Counted from the stretch's first letter, positions 31,554 through 44,085 are shown. The stretch is DNA of 64,000 bases from Capitella teleta (GCA_000328365.1 KB308685.1:68504-132503); one strand, 5' to 3'. Numbers and translations are program-made. The notes: generated by a model from the letters alone, not told the origin.

Positions 31554-31620
31554 ACAGTTAAAGCTCGCTATTGCAAACTCTGATATATAGAACTTCCGGT
31601 TATATAGAAATATTTTTGAG
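31554..31620 (+). mobile_element. pogo-like transposon terminal fragment
   Basis: The word order ACAGTTAAAGCTCGCTATTG, then ACTTCCGGTTATATAGAA resembles the ends of pogo-type elements (CAGT..AACCTCGCTATAACGAA). No transposase is present and the partner end was not found. Confidence 0.35.
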
Positions 31621-31789
31621 GTCTCCGTCAATGTGTTCGTTTTTCATCCACCAAAGAACATTGGCCTTAACTATCATTTGTAATTTTTGCTCGAGAGAAC
31701 AAAAGTCACAAACAAAACTATGCATCTTTCTCATCTATTTTCGAGTATTCTTGGTCTTGCATCTAGTTCACATTTTATATCATTAGTCA

Positions 31790-32345
31790 GATTAAAGTAA
31801 AGTTGCCTCTCACTAATCCGACTAAATCGGTTCCCATGGATTATGGCCAGATCAATGAGAGAGTCGGATTCACAAATTCCCCTCAATTAAATAGTCTTCC
31901 TATGGCTTTAACAACTTAATCATTTTTTTGCCCTTTCATGGGGTCAACCGTTATGAGAAACAGACGAATTTGTCATATTATGACATTATTATGGGTTCCT
32001 GTATACTGCTATCATGAGCATCCCTGCATGTCATATCACGACTATTTAATTACTAGGATTGTCGAATTTCTTTTAACAAGAATACTTTTATGACCTGTGA
32101 GAGGTCCTATTGAGAGGTCACAAGTGGAACTAATATACAAGTACAAGTAGTATAGTAATCGACCACGCCATGTGTGACTATAGGAAAATCACAAATGTCT
32201 CACAAACTTTAACACAACAATCTTTGGACAACGTTTTATAATTTGATTTATTTGGCTATAAGAATAGTAGATAATCGACTCCGACTGTAATCTTTTTGCG
32301 TCTGAAATTAACAACGCTCGGATTAATGAAGAACGACTGTACTAA
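31790..32345. mobile_element. Short non-autonomous pogo/Tigger-like element
   Basis: Left end AAAGTTGCCTCTCACTAATCCG, trimmed here to AGTTGCCTCTCACTAATCCG at 31801-31820. The right end in reverse complement reads ACAGTCGTTCTTCATTAATC then CGAG. The two match at about two thirds of positions over 24 bp and carry the AATCCGA word common in pogo/Tigger terminal repeats. There is no coding capacity. The target-site TA was not proven. Confidence 0.4.
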
Positions 32346-32442
32346 TGCAGGTCAAAGCCCAAGATTACAACGCTATGTATATAAGTGAACCCCTCAGCGA
32401 TAATAATTCCAAGAAAACCGAGATAATACAATTCCGAGAATA

Positions 32443-34419
32443 ATGATTCGAAGAGTTCTTCATAATTTTGTAAGGACCGTGAAAGGTAAATATTGATTTT
32501 TTTTCTTTCTCATAACTATGTTTTTATAAGCCTGCTAAGACCATATATTTGGAGATAAGCTTCTTCCTATTAACATACCATATCCGACATCGCTCATTAA
32601 AAGGGGTCATCTGGTCATTCGGGTGTCCCCAACTTCCTATACACGCCATCCGTTGCCATGGCAATCCTTCTTTTGTTCATTCGATTATCGCAAATTCCGG
32701 TTTCGGTGCAACAAAAATGCTCGAATTGTGAAAAAATTACTCTAGTAATAATCTCATAGTAAATGTGGACTCGGTTTGATCTTTTCTGAACTTTTACTCT
32801 CATCGCAGTATGCATTTTATGTCGGACAAACATTTTTTTGTTCGTGAGAAACTACGAGTGACCATTTTCATTTTCACAATAGAGAGATAGACTGATGCCC
32901 CATCTTATTGAGAAAAAAGCTAATCTCTATATCTATGGTTGAGACAGAAATACTTTTCTTTGAAGCTCTTCAATTACTGATCGACATTCGGTTACTAAAT
33001 GACGAAATATGCTTTATTTTCACATGAAAGTTTGCATTGTTTTAAGAATTATAGTTTCTACTTGATGAACAAATTTATAGGTATTAATTAACTGTTAAAT
33101 TAACTAACTTTTCTGGGGTTTTTGGTGTGTGCTAAGTATTTAGGTTTTTTTCTTCTTTTATTTAATATAATTTGATATATCTTTTCCTTTTCCCCTCTGA
33201 TGCATTAATTTTTACATATTTATATTTAATACTTTTGTCAACAGCTAAATAATGTTTGCCTTGTCAGTGCAATTTAAAGACTCTTGGCACAAAATAAACA
33301 CGAAAGTGTCAGTGCTCTCGAACCGAAACCAGTGCAACCCGTAGCTCAAGCCGATCGATATTTTGGCACACCTTACCCTCGCCGAATTTCAATTACATGT
33401 ACATACAATGCTCGTACGACCATTAGATATCTGTTGGTGCGTGCTTCCATGACTTACAAACAGATAAGGATAATAATCCGCACATATATTAATACGATTC
33501 CAGTGAGTTGCGATAGAGCAAAATGTTTAAAGATTCTGTTGTAAGTTGAAAAATTCACCTGGGCTATGCTGGGACTTCTACGAACCATTTTGTCAATTTC
33601 AGCCTCCTCAGATGTAGGCGGTGTCCGTCATCTTCAGCCTCCTCTGGTATCCCCCTCTCCTTGGATCGAAGACCGAAAAATTCAAGCGGTGATATTGGAC
33701 AAAGATGGCACCTTGTTTGAATTTGGATCGGGGTGGACGCATTCCGCTATAGATCGGGCCAAAAGGTTAGACGGCGTAACCTTCGTTTGTCTAAAACACA
33801 ATAGCGAATCAAATTATGAAAAACATCCAATGTACACCCAAAATATTCATTCCTGCGTAAAATAATAATTACATCATGGCATCATGTTCATGTTATAAAA
33901 GAGTCACGAACAGAGCATAATTCTCCTGCGAAATTGATCAGGTTCATATACATGTCTTGCCTCTTCTTCTACACACCGCAAAAATATCAATTAATGGTAA
34001 TCTCATTTTTTACTTATACAGTATTCAGACACAGTTCGAGATTCAAGGACTAGCAGAGAGCATTCTTAATCTATGGGGATACTCAACCCATACTAACAAA
34101 TGGACTGACGGCTTGCTGTGCGGAACTCCCAAGGAAATTGAGGACGGTTTGGTGGACCTGTTGACTCACCGTGGCATCGATAGCAAAGCAGCTCGTCAGG
34201 CCGCTCAAGTACCATGGGTTGGCGAGACGTCGATCAAAGTTGAAGACATCAGAGGGATCGATGACCCCGAGATGACCCTGATGTCTCTCAAAGCAGCAGG
34301 GTACAGATTGGCAATCTGCACAAATGACTCCAGAAGCTTCACTGAAGTCATGTTAAGGAGCTCACGATTGGAGCACTGCTTCGATTACGTTCTTTGCGGT
34401 GATGACATGAACGTCAAGC
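32443..34419 (+). CDS. HAD-superfamily phosphatase, likely mitochondrial, 3' part lost in an assembly gap
   Basis: Exons 32443-32485, 33603-33765 and 34022-34419, in consistent phase (43, 163 and 398 nt). Exon 1 gives MIRRVLHNFVRTVK, a basic, acid-free amphipathic start like a mitochondrial presequence. An alternative start at 33566 (MLGLLRTILSIS), reading through the acceptor, also looks presequence-like. HAD motif I is ILDKDGTL with both aspartates. A helical cap follows, and motif II is in LAICTNDSR (Thr of CTND). The next block, YVLCGDDMN, precedes motif III. The donor at 34420 abuts the 50-N gap at 34424-34473, so the motif III lysine and motif IV aspartates are not seen. AATAAA at 34510-34515 may be its polyadenylation signal. 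The family includes phosphoglycolate-phosphatase-like enzymes; the substrate is unknown. Confidence 0.78.
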
Positions 34420-34423
34420 GTAA

Positions 34424-34473
34424 NNNNNNNNNNNNNNNNNNNNNNNNNNNNNNNNNNNNNNNNNNNNNNNNNN
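34424..34473. other. Assembly gap (50 N)
   Basis: Fifty N in a row, probably a placeholder of unknown true length. It truncates the HAD phosphatase gene. Confidence 0.99.
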
Positions 34474-36459
34474 TTTTTGTTTTTTTTACTCGATTGCATT
34501 ATGTTATTCAATAAAATTAACTAACTGTAACTCTTTCGGCTTTTGTTTTATTTGGTATTATACTAATTTGTGTGATACATGTTACTAGCAAAAAAATGAA
34601 AATTCAAAGTACTGTGATACAAAAATTATAATTTACATAACTGCTGAAGAGGGCAGCCAAACATTTTATGAATTGCATACAGAGTCCCAAAGGCATTTGG
34701 TGTCCATCTTTGTCAGCAGGTATTATCTGCTGTCACTTGTATCAAAACGCTCACAGCGTTAAAGAGAAGCAATTAAATAGCCATCGATTATTGTACTACC
34801 TTTCTGATAACTACGAATAATTGAGAAAATTATTCAAAATGAGCCTCAAACATCGTCTTAGGCTTCCTATTATTAGTAGCCTTCTCAGGTGCTGCGTGCC
34901 AAAAGAAGAAAGATGATCCGAGAAAAGCTGCTCAAGCATGATTGGGTTTTTACGGCTCCAACCAACGGGTGATACGAGCGCCAGAACCGAAGCCCCTAAC
35001 TCCATAAACCAGAATGGTTCTTGATTCCTGCATACCACAAAACACAGGAGTACACAGAGCCCGGCAATGTTTACACAGTAGGATAGCGCCACCGAGTCAT
35101 CAAAGAATTATTTATAACTCTCGTATTTAAGCGAAAAGACGTTTCCGTCATCACGCACCCATGATGCTCGTGTAACATCCAGGTTTGAAATGCCATTTGG
35201 CGCAAATCTTCCATTATGGATGTTGCCGAGAGTACAAATTTTACAAGGAACTCTTTGTTACTCTCGCTGAATAGGACACCACTTGATCATTCTTCGCCTT
35301 CCAATGAAAGAACGGCTTTGTTGCATGTTATATCAGTACCCCATACACCACACATAAGGCATTGCATCCCACACGATGGTAATAAAATTGGAGGAATGTG
35401 CCAGCACTGACAGAATAGGTTTAATATTTTAGAACAAGTGGAGTGATTTGGCGAGGGCATTTCCGAATACTGAATCAACATTTCGCGTGACGATTTAATC
35501 TAAAGTCTAATAATTTTAGACATCTTTTTCACCGGTAAAATATGTTATTCTATTTAAAATGAAATTAGCCAAATTTATACAAATTACATAAGCAAATAAT
35601 CATATGACTTACTTTATGCTAACAGAAAAACGGATACTGAAGAGAGAAGTAGGATATATTATGTACAAATCAATGTCTATATTTAGAACAAGACAGACCA
35701 AGGACAGACCAAGTAACTACCCACACAGACCAAGTAACTACAGAATGTTTCAGTCACACATCAAGGAAACATGATCTAAAGGATCAAGACACTGACAGCA
35801 ATCGAGACTCCGTCTCTGGCGTTGCCCCCCATCCCTCCAAGAAAGAGGCAATGAGCAGTGCCTCAGCCCGCAAAGGTCCCATTCAGTTAGCGGTGGGTTA
35901 TGCCGCGCCTCATGCAGTGGCCATCAATGAGGCCCAAGACACCGGGTATGTAGCCATCAAAAGAACCCCTCGCGACCCGAAAATTTATGAACTTTCTTGC
36001 CAATCATTTCGAACATTTAATTCAACCCCCACCTAGCTTTCCCGAGCGACCATCAAGTATTCATTTCAAGTGACCTTGTAACGTGTTTCTAAGACGGCGA
36101 ATGAAATGTATATAAAGTAATTATAAATATTGGAGAGAAGACAATGAAGACTGAGAGCATCGATTGCAAACACCATAACCCAATGGAAGAGCCTCGCTTA
36201 CATCAAGGGAGCAGGAAGAGGTCATAGACACACTGGCGCACCTCCCATCGCTTTTACGTTTATTTTTTATCATGCCATTCCAAATAAAATAAATTCTATT
36301 CTGAGATTCTATCCAGTCCCCCACGTTTTAAGACGATACACTGTTGGATTAGATTAGATTATGTTATAAAGTGGGGAGTCCACACACGTTTTCACAGAGT
36401 TTCATCCACTTTTTTGGTGATAAACATTTGGCCAAATATTTTTGCTATACCTCATTTCG
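34474..36459. other. Intergenic stretch, no gene recognised
   Basis: No continuation of the phosphatase was found. A GC-richer patch at 35780-35990 has open frames in more than one phase but no family I can name. A 24-bp direct repeat (GACCAAGTAACTAC) lies near 35706-35745. Confidence 0.35.
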
Positions 36460-36607
36460 AATTACACTAACGGATGATAAACTCGCTCCACTAATTATTG
36501 GCCAAAAACCCGAAGCGACATTCAAACCACTGAGCCCCTGGTCACCGAGTTCCATTGTAGACTGAGATTCCGACGTTCTATCCACTTGACTACGGTGCCA
36601 GATTAAG
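36460..36607 (-). mobile_element. tRNA-headed SINE fragment
   Basis: On the minus strand the piece CTGGCACCGTAGTCAAGTGG looks like a pol III A box in a tRNA head, and GTGGTTTGAATGTCGC like a degenerate B box (GGTTCGANTCC). The head does not fold as an intact tRNA. Confidence 0.45.
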
Positions 36608-36969
36608 GTAATTTTTTTAGCATAAGCCAGATCAATCACTCTAAGGATCTCACTCGGCTTCGCCTCAGGAGATAATTTACTAATTTGGCCTCAGAATAAG
36701 TCGGCCAATTCTATCTGAGCACAAACAGCTCCTACTCAATATTTTTTTGTTTGCCATGAACGCAGTTCGCATTAGCAATTCAAGTACTCTATAACACGAC
36801 ATGGTGCAATCATCAATGGAAATTGCGTCTTCAGGATTATCCAAAAAAGCCAAATTTCCCTGCGTATAATATACCAATTCACGGAAGTACATTGCGTGCA
36901 CGACCTTGCAATAGGTTGAAGGTCTGTCAGCCAATCATCTGTTAAGATTACGTGGATGCTTCTAACTAC

Positions 36970-37068
36970 ATCACACGATGTTTCATTATAGCATATGTAA
37001 TTATGATTATATAAACTCTGCCTATGCATGTAGACCTTTGGGCAGCGCGTGCACGGGATTGCTTCCAT
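36970..37068 (-). other. Possible C2HC zinc-finger exon fragment
   Basis: From an ATG at 37068, after an acceptor-like TTGGGAG, the minus strand reads MEAIPCTRCPKVYMHRQSLY, then NHNYIC. The spacing C-x2-C-x12-H-x3-C, with KVY and SLYNH between, matches single C2HC/C2H2 fingers in BTB-zinc-finger proteins. The frame continues past it without clear character. It may be a decayed exon or chance. Confidence 0.28.
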
Positions 37069-38191
37069 CTCCCAAGAGGCAATCAGCGAATATTGAGAGG
37101 TCAGAAGGCCAACGTGCAATTAGCGAATACTGGCGGTCAGAAGTTCGCTGAGAACAAAGAACCGGAGAGCAAACGCATCCATTACTGTCAGATAGCAAAT
37201 ACTTGAAAGGCACCGAGCTACTGCATTTTCTATTAGAAACACAGGCTGCCCCACATCCATGGTTCTAGTATATAACACTCCTACATCTTCACATCTCGAC
37301 ATTCTCTCTCTCTCACGTGCTCACTCATCTCGTGCGGAAGATCTACAAAGACCACTTTCCTGGAACCTTTCTTTATTTTTGAGTACTTTAGAATATTTTA
37401 TTGAAGGTAAATTAAAGCCAATATGAAGTGATTGGTTGAGTCTTCGTTATTACGAGCTTGGAGCTTACCATCCAACTAGTGCATAATAATATTGACGTAG
37501 CCCTGGAGTCACTACGTCATCATCTTTGTGTATTTGAGTGATTTTGTTTTCGTGCATTAATATCGCGTATAAATAAACGACTAGCATAGATCACTCTCGC
37601 TATTTACCTAATGTTAAAGTCTCAAAATGTAATTTCATAACGCAATCGCTTATTGGACGTTATGATAATCTGCTGTAAGAATAGCTCAATTTTTGCTTAT
37701 TTGCAGATAATTTATTTCTATATTTTAATAATTTCGTTTGAAGCGCAAAAAGTACATAAAATGTTTTGATGTGCTTAAAATGCACGTGTTGAAAACAGGA
37801 TCAGATCAGATGTGCGCTTTCTACAATTTTTGTCCGCAGTTATCCATGTTAAACAGTCCATGATTGCATCTGTCTATGTTAATCTGACAAGTCAAAGGTC
37901 ATTTATTCTTGCGTTTGTTTGCTGTATTAGCAAATTTCAATCGATTTTGGTGGAAATTGACATTGTTCTAGAAGGAAATACATCTTATAATAGTATGCAT
38001 TGATACTGGGGATTTAATAATCGTTTTATCGGGCTCTGAAAATAATTTGTTGAAGGTTTTGCCCAGGTGTCTAACGGACCAACTGCGGAAAAATAACTTT
38101 TCAAAATGGTGCACTCAAAGCCAAAGCGTCACTCGACTCGATAGAGTTTGAAGGTTTACTTCGTGGTATAATTTGGTTAAGTCACTTGGAA
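37069..38191. other. AT-rich intergenic stretch
   Basis: No gene or repeat recognised. Confidence 0.35.
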
Positions 38192-38329
38192 GTCACTGGT
38201 TATCGTCAGATAAACAAGTTCTCGCCATTCTGAAGCCAAATAACCGAACTCGACTTCTTCTCGTCGGTTATTTGACTCCAGAATCTCTTGAATTTGTTTA
38301 TCTGACGATACCCATCTCCTTTCCGTGAC
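38192..38329. repeat. Foldback element, about 60-bp arms
   Basis: The left arm (GTCACTGGTTATCGTCAGAT, then AAACAAGTTCTCG...ATTCTGAAGCCAAATAACCG) pairs with the right arm ending CTTTCCGTGAC at 38329. Long exact blocks are shared (TATCGTCAGATAAACAA and AAATAACCGA). It looks like a MITE or the collapsed ends of a DNA transposon. Confidence 0.75.
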
Positions 38330-39722
38330 TTACCCCTTAAATAAACGAATTTTCGTTAATGATTCCCATTACATGCACTGCAATGCCTCTGCTCCTGCTT
38401 CGGCGATGTTCAATCCGAAGAACACATAGTTTGTGTCCCCTTGATGTAAGAGCAGCTTTTGCAAGTGTTTCCTTCCCTGCCATTTGTGGTTGAGGCATGT
38501 TTATCAATTGCACGTTTATGATTTCATTTCTTGCAAATTGTATTATTTTTCCTGCTGGACTTTTTGTCCATGACATATTTATCTTTTTATCTAAAATTAT
38601 TTTAATAACCTGGCTCTATGCCATACACATTAAGATAGTACATTTATATACATATATTCATGATTCACTTTGAATCAATTACACAATTAAATCTGGCGAA
38701 ACATGAAAACAGGAAAGGAAAATGTAAACACAGATGAGAAACAAACACAATAGCTTGGGCCAATTTGTGTACACGCAGTCGGATGATTAACAGGCGAATC
38801 CTGCTTCCGGTGACAACGATAGAAACATGGATGATGGTCAAATGTTAGAATGGATGGTGTGTCGAGCGAATTTAATATTATAAAGCTGACCCCAACTTTC
38901 GCTTCACTCTGTAGCATTTCTGTTGGATACGACATTTGCTAGATATAGAACTCATCGCAGCATGCACCGTTGTTACGGAAGTGGGGTTTTATGGGCATCA
39001 CAGCTATATCAAATGTCTCTCGCTACCAAATAATCAAAGGGTAAGAACCGGTCGTACTCAATATTTCTTTTGATGCTGGCCCATATAATAAATCGAATAT
39101 TGACGGAAATCCTGTGTGAACAACACGGGTGAAGGAATAATTGTACTCCGCAGTTGTAACCTCATGCTGAGTGCGTCCATACAGATCCGTCCCTATTTGA
39201 TGATATAATTATAATAGTGGCCTGAATGAAGGCGTTTCTTAGTGAATACTTGCTTACTAAGTGGATTGGTGCGGTCACGAGATTTCTTTCATTGATCGCG
39301 TGAGGAAACGAAGTTTTCGTAATGCAAACATCGATTTAGGTCCTTAGTGCCGGCTACTTGACATGCAAACTTAAGAGCAACAACAGAATTCTTAAGTACT
39401 TGTCTGGGGGAGATTTGTTTTGTTTGCCATTAGCCTAAAACACAGTGCACCTATGCCTGAATTAGGATGGCGTAAAGTCGTGAAGATGAGAATCAAACCG
39501 TGGTACGCTCCATCCAATCAATAATCGGAAATACATGACGTCATCCAGGCCGGGATTTCCACCTCGGTTCAAATCGAAGCTGTCACGCAGCAAGTGGAAT
39601 ACTTGTTGCATTTGCAATTCTGTTGTGCGGTCCGCTAAATATTAAACGTGTGCGCTATCATTGTGATTGGCTGGATTCAAAGAGATCATTTCTGGTTTTG
39701 ATGATAAGTGGGATTGGTCAAC
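38330..39722. other. Intergenic stretch upstream of the first LRR gene
   Basis: Open frames here lack domains. The promoter of the LRR gene starting at 39723 should lie at the right end. Nothing else recognised. Confidence 0.35.
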
Positions 39723-40943
39723 ATGACGTTGCTGGGATGTTGCCTTTTTTTGGCTTTTATTGTGGAAATACATACATTAACAGTGAACAAAGATTCTGAA
39801 TCATTGTCAACTTTATCTGACGTCAGCATCGACCTTCAAGTGACTAAACTGCTCCTCGAAAAGAACTTATTCACTGCGTTAGAAGACAATATGTTTTCGA
39901 ACTTTACGTATCTTGCAGAAATTTTTCTAAACCACAATCCGATTTCGCACGTGTCTCCTTCTGCTTTTGATGGCTGCCCGATCGAGAAAATCGAACTCGC
40001 CTACAACAAGCTGTCAACTTTTCCCGATTTCAACATCATTGCTCCAACTTTGAGGTATCTTCAATTGTCTGGCAACCCGCTGAGTCACATAACTGCCGAT
40101 GACGTGAAGAATCTAACTCTGGATGTCTTGTATATTCGCTTCATCAGATTCGAGCCGAACTTTGATGTGTACCATAATTTGCGAGAAAATTTAATGACTA
40201 CTCATATTTCCTTTATACAGAATATCACTGATGAGTTTTGCGGCATGCCGAATTTGCACACAGCAAGGATTTTTCTAGGTTCCTTTTTAAATGAACCAGT
40301 GACAGACGAACACTTCAAGAATGCTTCTCTGTCTATCCTCACCCTGGAGCAGATGCAACTGACGACATTTCCATACTTCGAGGATCAAGCTCAGCTGATG
40401 AGAATCATGACAATCGTTGGAAATTCGTTTGCTGACCCCATTGAAGCAAATACCTTTGCACATTACAAGAAACTAAAGGAACTGAACATGAAAAATAACG
40501 GAATATCAGTGTTCCCTGACATTTCTCCACTTTCGGATACTCTGAAGTTCTTGAATCTTGCTGATAATCATATCACATCAGTGCCACGCGACCTTCTGGC
40601 GAATTTCTCTTCCCTTATCTATTTGTCGATTGAAGGCAATCCACTGGGGAAAATACCTGATTTAGGAGACGTTTCGACCAACATTGAAACTCTGATCATG
40701 AAATCAACATCGTTGGGCAATGTTTCATGTGAAAACTTAGCCCCATTTACATCGTTGACTGAGATTAATTTGGGACAAAATTCAATTGAAGAGGTTTCAG
40801 CTTTGAGTTGCATTAACTCAACATTAGTGAAACTATACCTGGGAGACAATGCAATTGAATCCCTCGACCTGAATGCTTGGACATTTCTTGGCAGTTTAAC
40901 TGAACTGGATCTATCGGGGAATCCTCTGAGATCCCTCTGCGAG
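39723..40943 (+). CDS. LRR ectodomain exon, paralogue of the LRR/TSP1 receptor; downstream exons not found
   Basis: One long exon of 407 codons. It opens with a signal peptide (MTLLGCCLFLAFIVEIHT) and runs through about 14 leucine-rich repeats alternating between LxxLxLxxNxI units and units with FPDxxxLxxTLxxL wording. It ends LRSLCE at a GTTTGC donor, the same place where the paralogue at 46588 leaves its LRR exon (LKCMDE). There is no cysteine-rich N-cap in either. LRRs of this type form an extracellular binding solenoid. I searched 40944-46500 by eye for the C-cap pattern seen in the paralogue (CDCCWNW) and found none, so the gene is either truncated by the Tc1/SINE insertions or its remaining exons have diverged. 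The frame is fully open, with many N-glycosylation sites (NFT, NIT, NAS, NVS, NST), which argues for recent selection. Confidence 0.72.
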
Positions 40944-43504
40944 GTTTGCTGTTTTCATTCCGTTTTGCTATTATAATGATTAACCCACACGACTCAACAC
41001 CACCTAACGAGCAAGGCTTCTGCTTTCGAGGAGCAGCATGGCCTACTCATAATCACCATGATTTCATTTAGCACCAAAGAGACACAGTGCATGTATCGAT
41101 CTGAAACAGCAAGTTAATCACCATAATATGCGTTTATTTAGATGTTTTGCCTGTCAGTGTAATTAATCAATAGATGGCAGAGCCTCTAATTATTTTGTCA
41201 GTCATATCAAAGCAAGATACACGTCAGGAGATTTTTTACCGTCCTTTCAATCTCAGAATTACGCTTCAGTTCCGCTTCGTGCCTCAATACATAATTCAGG
41301 ACTTCTCTTTCCGAGTTCATTTGGTACAACAAATGCGGACGGTGAATTGGTGTGCTTCGATTGTCACCACAGCTTGGATGTGTGGCTGAACTGAACAAAC
41401 AAAGAAACTCATTATTTTTAAACATAATCTCGCATATGTTGGTGATTGCAAACTTGTGAGTAGGGATCAGGTTAATGGGATATGCGAAATCTCAGCGTGA
41501 CCGCCATTTTGGTTCCGCAGTCAGCTGTATAGAATAACAGTTGACCTTTTGGCGGTTTCAATAGAGTTATACACAACCTCAATTGTGCACTATTGAGGGT
41601 ATAAATGCATTGTGGGATTCAATAGAAGAAATTTCGCATTACAATTTCCGTTTCTGTTTCAGAGCGTCTGTTTCACCTCTTCAATCAAACTGAGGAAAAT
41701 GGTACTATGTATGCGCGCAGTTCTCAGTCTCGATTTTGTCTATAAACCATATTTAGCATCGTTTTCAATAGTCGATTAAAACAAATCGTTATAGCAATGT
41801 ATGTGACTAATATCCCGTTTTATATTGCTAAGACTTGTACAAGTATATGTTGATCTGCTTGTACCTAATATCCATGTCCACAAAATAATAGCCTATAGAA
41901 GACCTTACATTAATGGATTTGAAAGCATGATTACAATTCCTTGCACATTACATACATTAATCATTCAACTTTGAATTATTATATGTAATTGAATTATTAA
42001 TGTAATTTGAATTATTAATGCATTAATGGGCGCATAATAACTTAGTAAATGCATAATAGGTAGTTTTTTAAATAATTGATAAATTTTAGCAAATTATAGA
42101 TTTTTGTTTTTAGCATGGAGTAGACCGACTAACCACACCAAGTATCTATTTATTTCTCTTATCTCTGCGTGGTTTATATTAGATAATCGGGAGCTCAAAT
42201 TACCCAATCGGATACCGGATAATGTACTTGATTATACAGAGTACATAGACTACAAAAGTAGTCTATCTACTCCATGTTAAATATTTCAATGATTTTCAAT
42301 GGCACTGCGCTTTTCTGATAAAGTGTTACAAAACACTTTATCATAAACTTTATCAATTCGGGAAATCTTAAAATCCATGCATCTCTATGTGAAACGTTTT
42401 TATATATGCAAATCGTAAAATGATCCCATGATTGACCCCAGATTCCAAGAACCAGTGCCAACATGCATCAATGTGTGCCTTTCACCGATTGTTTTGTTCT
42501 GGGTTGCGGATATCCGCCTTACGCCTGAACAATCAAATATTTGCACCCAAATTATCCTGCAATTGCGGTACACATCAATAAAATGAATGTCAGGAAGAAG
42601 AAACAATACTTAGGATTGAATTGTGTCGACATGCAAGTTGCAATACCAAGTACGTGAAGCATTCCGAAAAAGAACCAATGAGGAATAAAGTTCACTTCCA
42701 ATCAGAGGGAATCCTCATCTGAATCGTCGAGCAGAACCAATAGCAATCAGCAACAGCCGAACTTGAGAAACCAACATTGATCTAAAAGGGAAGTTACTTT
42801 TGTGAGGTACAGACAACAATCCCTATGATGACAATGTGAACTATGGGCTCTGACCTATTTCACGATTCCCGATTGGAGATCTGTCTGGCGACAACTCTTG
42901 GATCAAAGTAACGAACCAGGATGTAACGAACGTTGTCGATTTTAGTGGTCAGAACCGGCAGTGTTTATAGATTGGACATAAAGGCATTGTTTGCGTCTTC
43001 GATTCTCTTGTGCTGTGCCCCTAATTGTCACGTGAGCTACATGTGAGAGAGAGAGAGAGAGAGATACTTTTAAGGCTAAACTAAAAATGTTGTTCACAAT
43101 AATTTGCATCTATTCCAAGTAATCTATTGCATTTCTACGAAATCTATTCGATTTATTGTGTTTTCTCGCCCGAAGATCAAAAGAATTGAAATAATAAATT
43201 ATATAATTTACTATATTGAACGTCAAAAAAAAGTACCCCATTATTTAATACCGATAAATTTTAGAGTATGGGATATATAATTATCACAGTTAGGCATCTG
43301 CTAAGCATAGTATGATAAGCTCACCCAATGAAGTGGATTTTTTTGTGTGCTCTTTTAGTCATTAATAAAAAAAAAGGAGTTTGGGGTAAAAAAAACCGTG
43401 ATATTCAACTTGCGCAGGGATGCGTGCAAACTGACGGTTCAAAATTATCAAATTCATAGTCTTAGTTCTTTTGCCCAAATGCCACCTTTAATTTTTATAT
43501 GCTT
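40944..43504. other. Stretch after the LRR exon, no coding exon found
   Basis: Contains a repeat related to 6535-6600 (near 42285-42340), a possible inverted-repeat element at about 41480-41640 (ATATGCGAAAT against ATTTCGCAT), and a (GA)n run at 43043-43062. No LRR C-cap, TSP1 or membrane exon recognised. Confidence 0.35.
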
Positions 43505-43797
43505 CGACTGACAGTAACAGGAGGCGGCCATGCCCTATGGATGCTGGAAGCAGGTATTCCCATCACTCGGGTAGCACGGATTTTCAATAGCAAAACAATA
43601 ACTATCCGTCACTTACAGAGAAGGTGTGTAGAAACCGGAAATTTTGATTATCGCGGAGGTCTGGGAGACCCAGAGTGACGACAAGGTGGCAGGATAGGAT
43701 GATCCAGAGAATCCCCCCTGGGACTGGTTTTGTTTGGCGGTTCAAACAGCTGCATGCCAGGAAAGTGTCTCTGGACGCTCTTTCGTTGATTCAAATG
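43505..43797 (+). mobile_element. Tc1/mariner transposase N-terminal remnant
   Basis: Reads WMLEAGIPITRVARIFNSKT, then HLQRRCVETGNFDYR, then RVTTRWQDRMIQRIPPGT: the paired helix-turn-helix DNA-binding half of a Tc1 transposase, ending with the usual GRPRVTT..QDR block. It is out of frame in places and cut off by the SINE at 43798. The catalytic half is not attached. Confidence 0.8.
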
Positions 43798-44085
43798 TGG
43801 GGCAGCGATGGCGCAGTGATAGTGCGCTCGCCTCGTGTGCAGAGCTCGATTCCCGCTGGGGCAACTTGCCGGGTTCAGATTTCGCGGCCTGAAAACATCC
43901 ATGTCCACCACAGCATGACACATTGCATAGTGTCGAATCGTGGTACCTGGTTTGACTACTAGCTCGCTGAGAGCATACGGGTCACCTTTTCCGGATCCTA
44001 ATACCAAGGACATCATGTGCAGCGTGCTAGAGAACTCAATTCCGGAAAGGTATGATCGCTATATAAAACTAATAAAATAAATTGA
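43798..44085 (+). mobile_element. tRNA-derived SINE inserted in the Tc1 remnant
   Basis: The head has an A box (GATGGCGCAGTGATAGTGCG) and a B box (GAGCTCGATTCCCGC) at tRNA spacing. An unrelated body and an A-rich end (TAAAACTAATAAAATAAA) follow. Its left edge interrupts the Tc1 reading frame, which dates it as younger than the Tc1. Confidence 0.7.

Noticed and set aside
43040-43065. (GA)n tract as a GAGA-type promoter element
   Set aside because: A short simple repeat with no gene start nearby.
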